Below the pieces are notes generated by a model. It did no database searches. It was not told the origin of the DNA and saw nothing but the letters and a program-made list of their open reading frames with translations. A DNA stretch of 64,000 bases from DASSUW01 sp963849695 (lineage in GTDB: Bacteria > Actinomycetota > Thermoleophilia > Solirubrobacterales > Solirubrobacteraceae). The position numbers and the translations under genes are program-made. The stretch lies in the NCBI GenBank assembly GCA_963849695.1, contig CAWKIT010000031.1, positions 62,001 through 126,000 of the forward strand, read 5' to 3'. The first letter of the stretch is position 1. Each line of letters starts with the position of its first letter. This document shows positions 63,125 to 64,000 of this stretch, piece after piece.

Positions 63125-64000
63125 TCAGGCGATGGCGGGAGTCGGGTCGAGCTCGCCGCGCTGGGCGGCCTCGGCGTGCTCGCGCGAGGCGCGCCCCGAG
63201 ACCAGGATCATCGCCAGGACCGCTCCCGCGATCGCGAGGCCGGCGCCGACGATGAAGGCGGCCTGGAAGCCCTCGGTGAGGGCCACCGCCTGCGAGGCGC
63301 CGCTCGTGAACGCGTCGTTCGTGCGGCTGTTGGCGACCGTGGCGAGGATCGCCAGCCCGAGCGCGCCGCCGATCTGCTGCGAGGTGTTGATCAGCCCGGA
63401 GGCGAGCCCGGCCTCGTGAGCCTCCACGCCGCTCACCGCTGCCACGGTCATCGACACGAACGCGAAACCGAGGCCGGCGGCCGCGAGCAGCGACGGGAAC
63501 AGGATGTCGCCGACGTAGGTGCCGTCGGGGTCCACCTGCGAGAACCACACCAGCCCCGCGGCGGTGATGAACAGGCCCACGACCAGCACCGGCTTGAAGC
63601 CGAAGCGCGTCACGAGGGGCGCGCTGGCGCCCGCGGTGATGATGATCCCGACCGCCAGCGGGAGGTAGGCGAGCCCGGCCTCGAGGGCCGAGAACCCGAG
63701 CACCTGCTGCATGTACAGCGAGATGAAGAAGAACATCGAGAACAGCGCCGCCGCGATCAGCACCGCCGACACGTTGATGCCGGTGATCGTGCGGATCCGG
63801 AAGATGCCGGGGAACGGCATCAGCGGCGCCTTCGAGCGGCGCTCGATGAAGTAGAACCCCGCGATCAGCGCGAGCGAGATGGCGCCGAGCCCGATCGTCT
63901 GGGTCGAGCCCCAGCCGGCGTTCGCGGCGTCGACCAGCGTGTAGACCAGCAGCGACAGACCGGCGGTGATCGAGATCGCGCCCGCGAAGTCGAAGTGGCG
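63125..64000 (-). CDS. DHA2-type MFS transporter, 5' end beyond the window
   Basis: The last 291 residues of a 14-helix major facilitator transporter. Membrane helices run from ISITAGLSLLVYTLVDAANA through GLGAISLALIAGFYFIE, VSAVLIAAALFSMFFFISLY and GLAYLPLAVGIIITAG to the last helix (AAFIVGAGLAIAGAVLAMIL). LYMQQVLGFSALEAGLAYLP and GLASGLINTSQQIGGALGLA are characteristic of the DHA2 (EmrB/QacA) drug and proton antiporters. The exported compound cannot be deduced. The start codon lies upstream of 64000 on the plus-strand scale. Confidence 0.9.
   Translation of the reverse strand, partial: RHFDFAGAISITAGLSLLVYTLVDAANAGWGSTQTIGLGAISLALIAGFYFIERRSKAPLMPFPGIFRIRTITGINVSAVLIAAALFSMFFFISLYMQQVLGFSALEAGLAYLPLAVGIIITAGASAPLVTRFGFKPVLVVGLFITAAGLVWFSQVDPDGTYVGDILFPSLLAAAGLGFAFVSMTVAAVSGVEAHEAGLASGLINTSQQIGGALGLAILATVANSRTNDAFTSGASQAVALTEGFQAAFIVGAGLAIAGAVLAMILVSGRASREHAEAAQRGELDPTPAIA

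Overview
The window is about 72% GC and densely coded. Many starts are GTG, and consecutive genes often overlap by four bases (GTGA or ATGA). The gene content points to a soil or freshwater actinomycete, most likely class Thermoleophilia, order Solirubrobacterales: a fused transaldolase/glucose-6-phosphate isomerase, OpcA, a SigB/SigF-type sigma factor with STAS partners, and CHAD proteins next to polyphosphate enzymes. The placement is inferred from gene content alone; no rRNA gene is present. I saw no tRNA, CRISPR array, transposase or prophage gene.

Layout. 0-3 kb: a SIMPL-domain protein, a frameshifted peptidoglycan-binding M23 endopeptidase, a CGNR zinc-finger regulator and an anti-sigma-like membrane protein. 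3-9.3 kb (minus): a SNF2 helicase, then a polyphosphate operon ppx-CHAD-CHAD-ppk1. 9.3-10.9 kb: a two-gene ABC-2 exporter. 11-12.8 kb: a mechanosensitive-type channel and a PRC-barrel/DUF2382 stress protein. 12.9-15.8 kb (minus): an RsbQ-like hydrolase and a PAS-GAF-GAF-PP2C phosphatase resembling the Bacillus RsbQ/RsbP energy-stress pair. 15.9-21.6 kb: a FUSC membrane protein, a heavily frameshifted ferredoxin reductase and fatty acid desaturase, and GlgX. 21.6-26 kb: STAS, sigma factor, STAS, then stress-type proteins (DUF892 ferritin-like, a small membrane protein, an acidic repeat protein). Several of these have a GTTN-N16-GGG promoter-like motif upstream.

26-35 kb: a GNAT acetyltransferase, gene debris, then a histidine utilisation operon hutH-hutU-hutI-(M20 amidohydrolase)-hutF. 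The hutF product carries a fused RidA domain, and no hutG is present. 34.8-36.9 kb: a penicillin-binding-protein remnant and two tandem peptidase E genes. 37-49.3 kb (minus): one long operon reading tkt, tal-pgi, gnd, zwf, opcA, pgl, a ROK sugar kinase, rpiB and a GH15 glucosidase. This is a nearly complete pentose phosphate pathway joined to a glucose-releasing enzyme and a probable glucokinase. 49.4-55.4 kb: a truncated AAA regulator, msrB, a full-length AAA-LuxR regulator and an ankyrin-repeat protein. 55.4-64 kb: a GFA-type zinc protein, a lipoprotein and truncated haemoglobin pair, a MacB-like ABC transporter, a metallophosphoesterase lipoprotein, a DoxX-like protein, an MmgE/PrpD protein and a DHA2-type MFS transporter cut by the window end.

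Sequence quality matters here. At least seven otherwise intact genes carry one single-base frameshift each, several in C or G runs, and about ten more indels cluster between 17.65 and 19.47 kb. These look more like assembly errors than decay, although the cluster could be a real pair of pseudogenes. Genuine debris also exists: C-terminal remnants of a nuclease-family protein, a MarR regulator, a penicillin-binding protein and an ABC permease.
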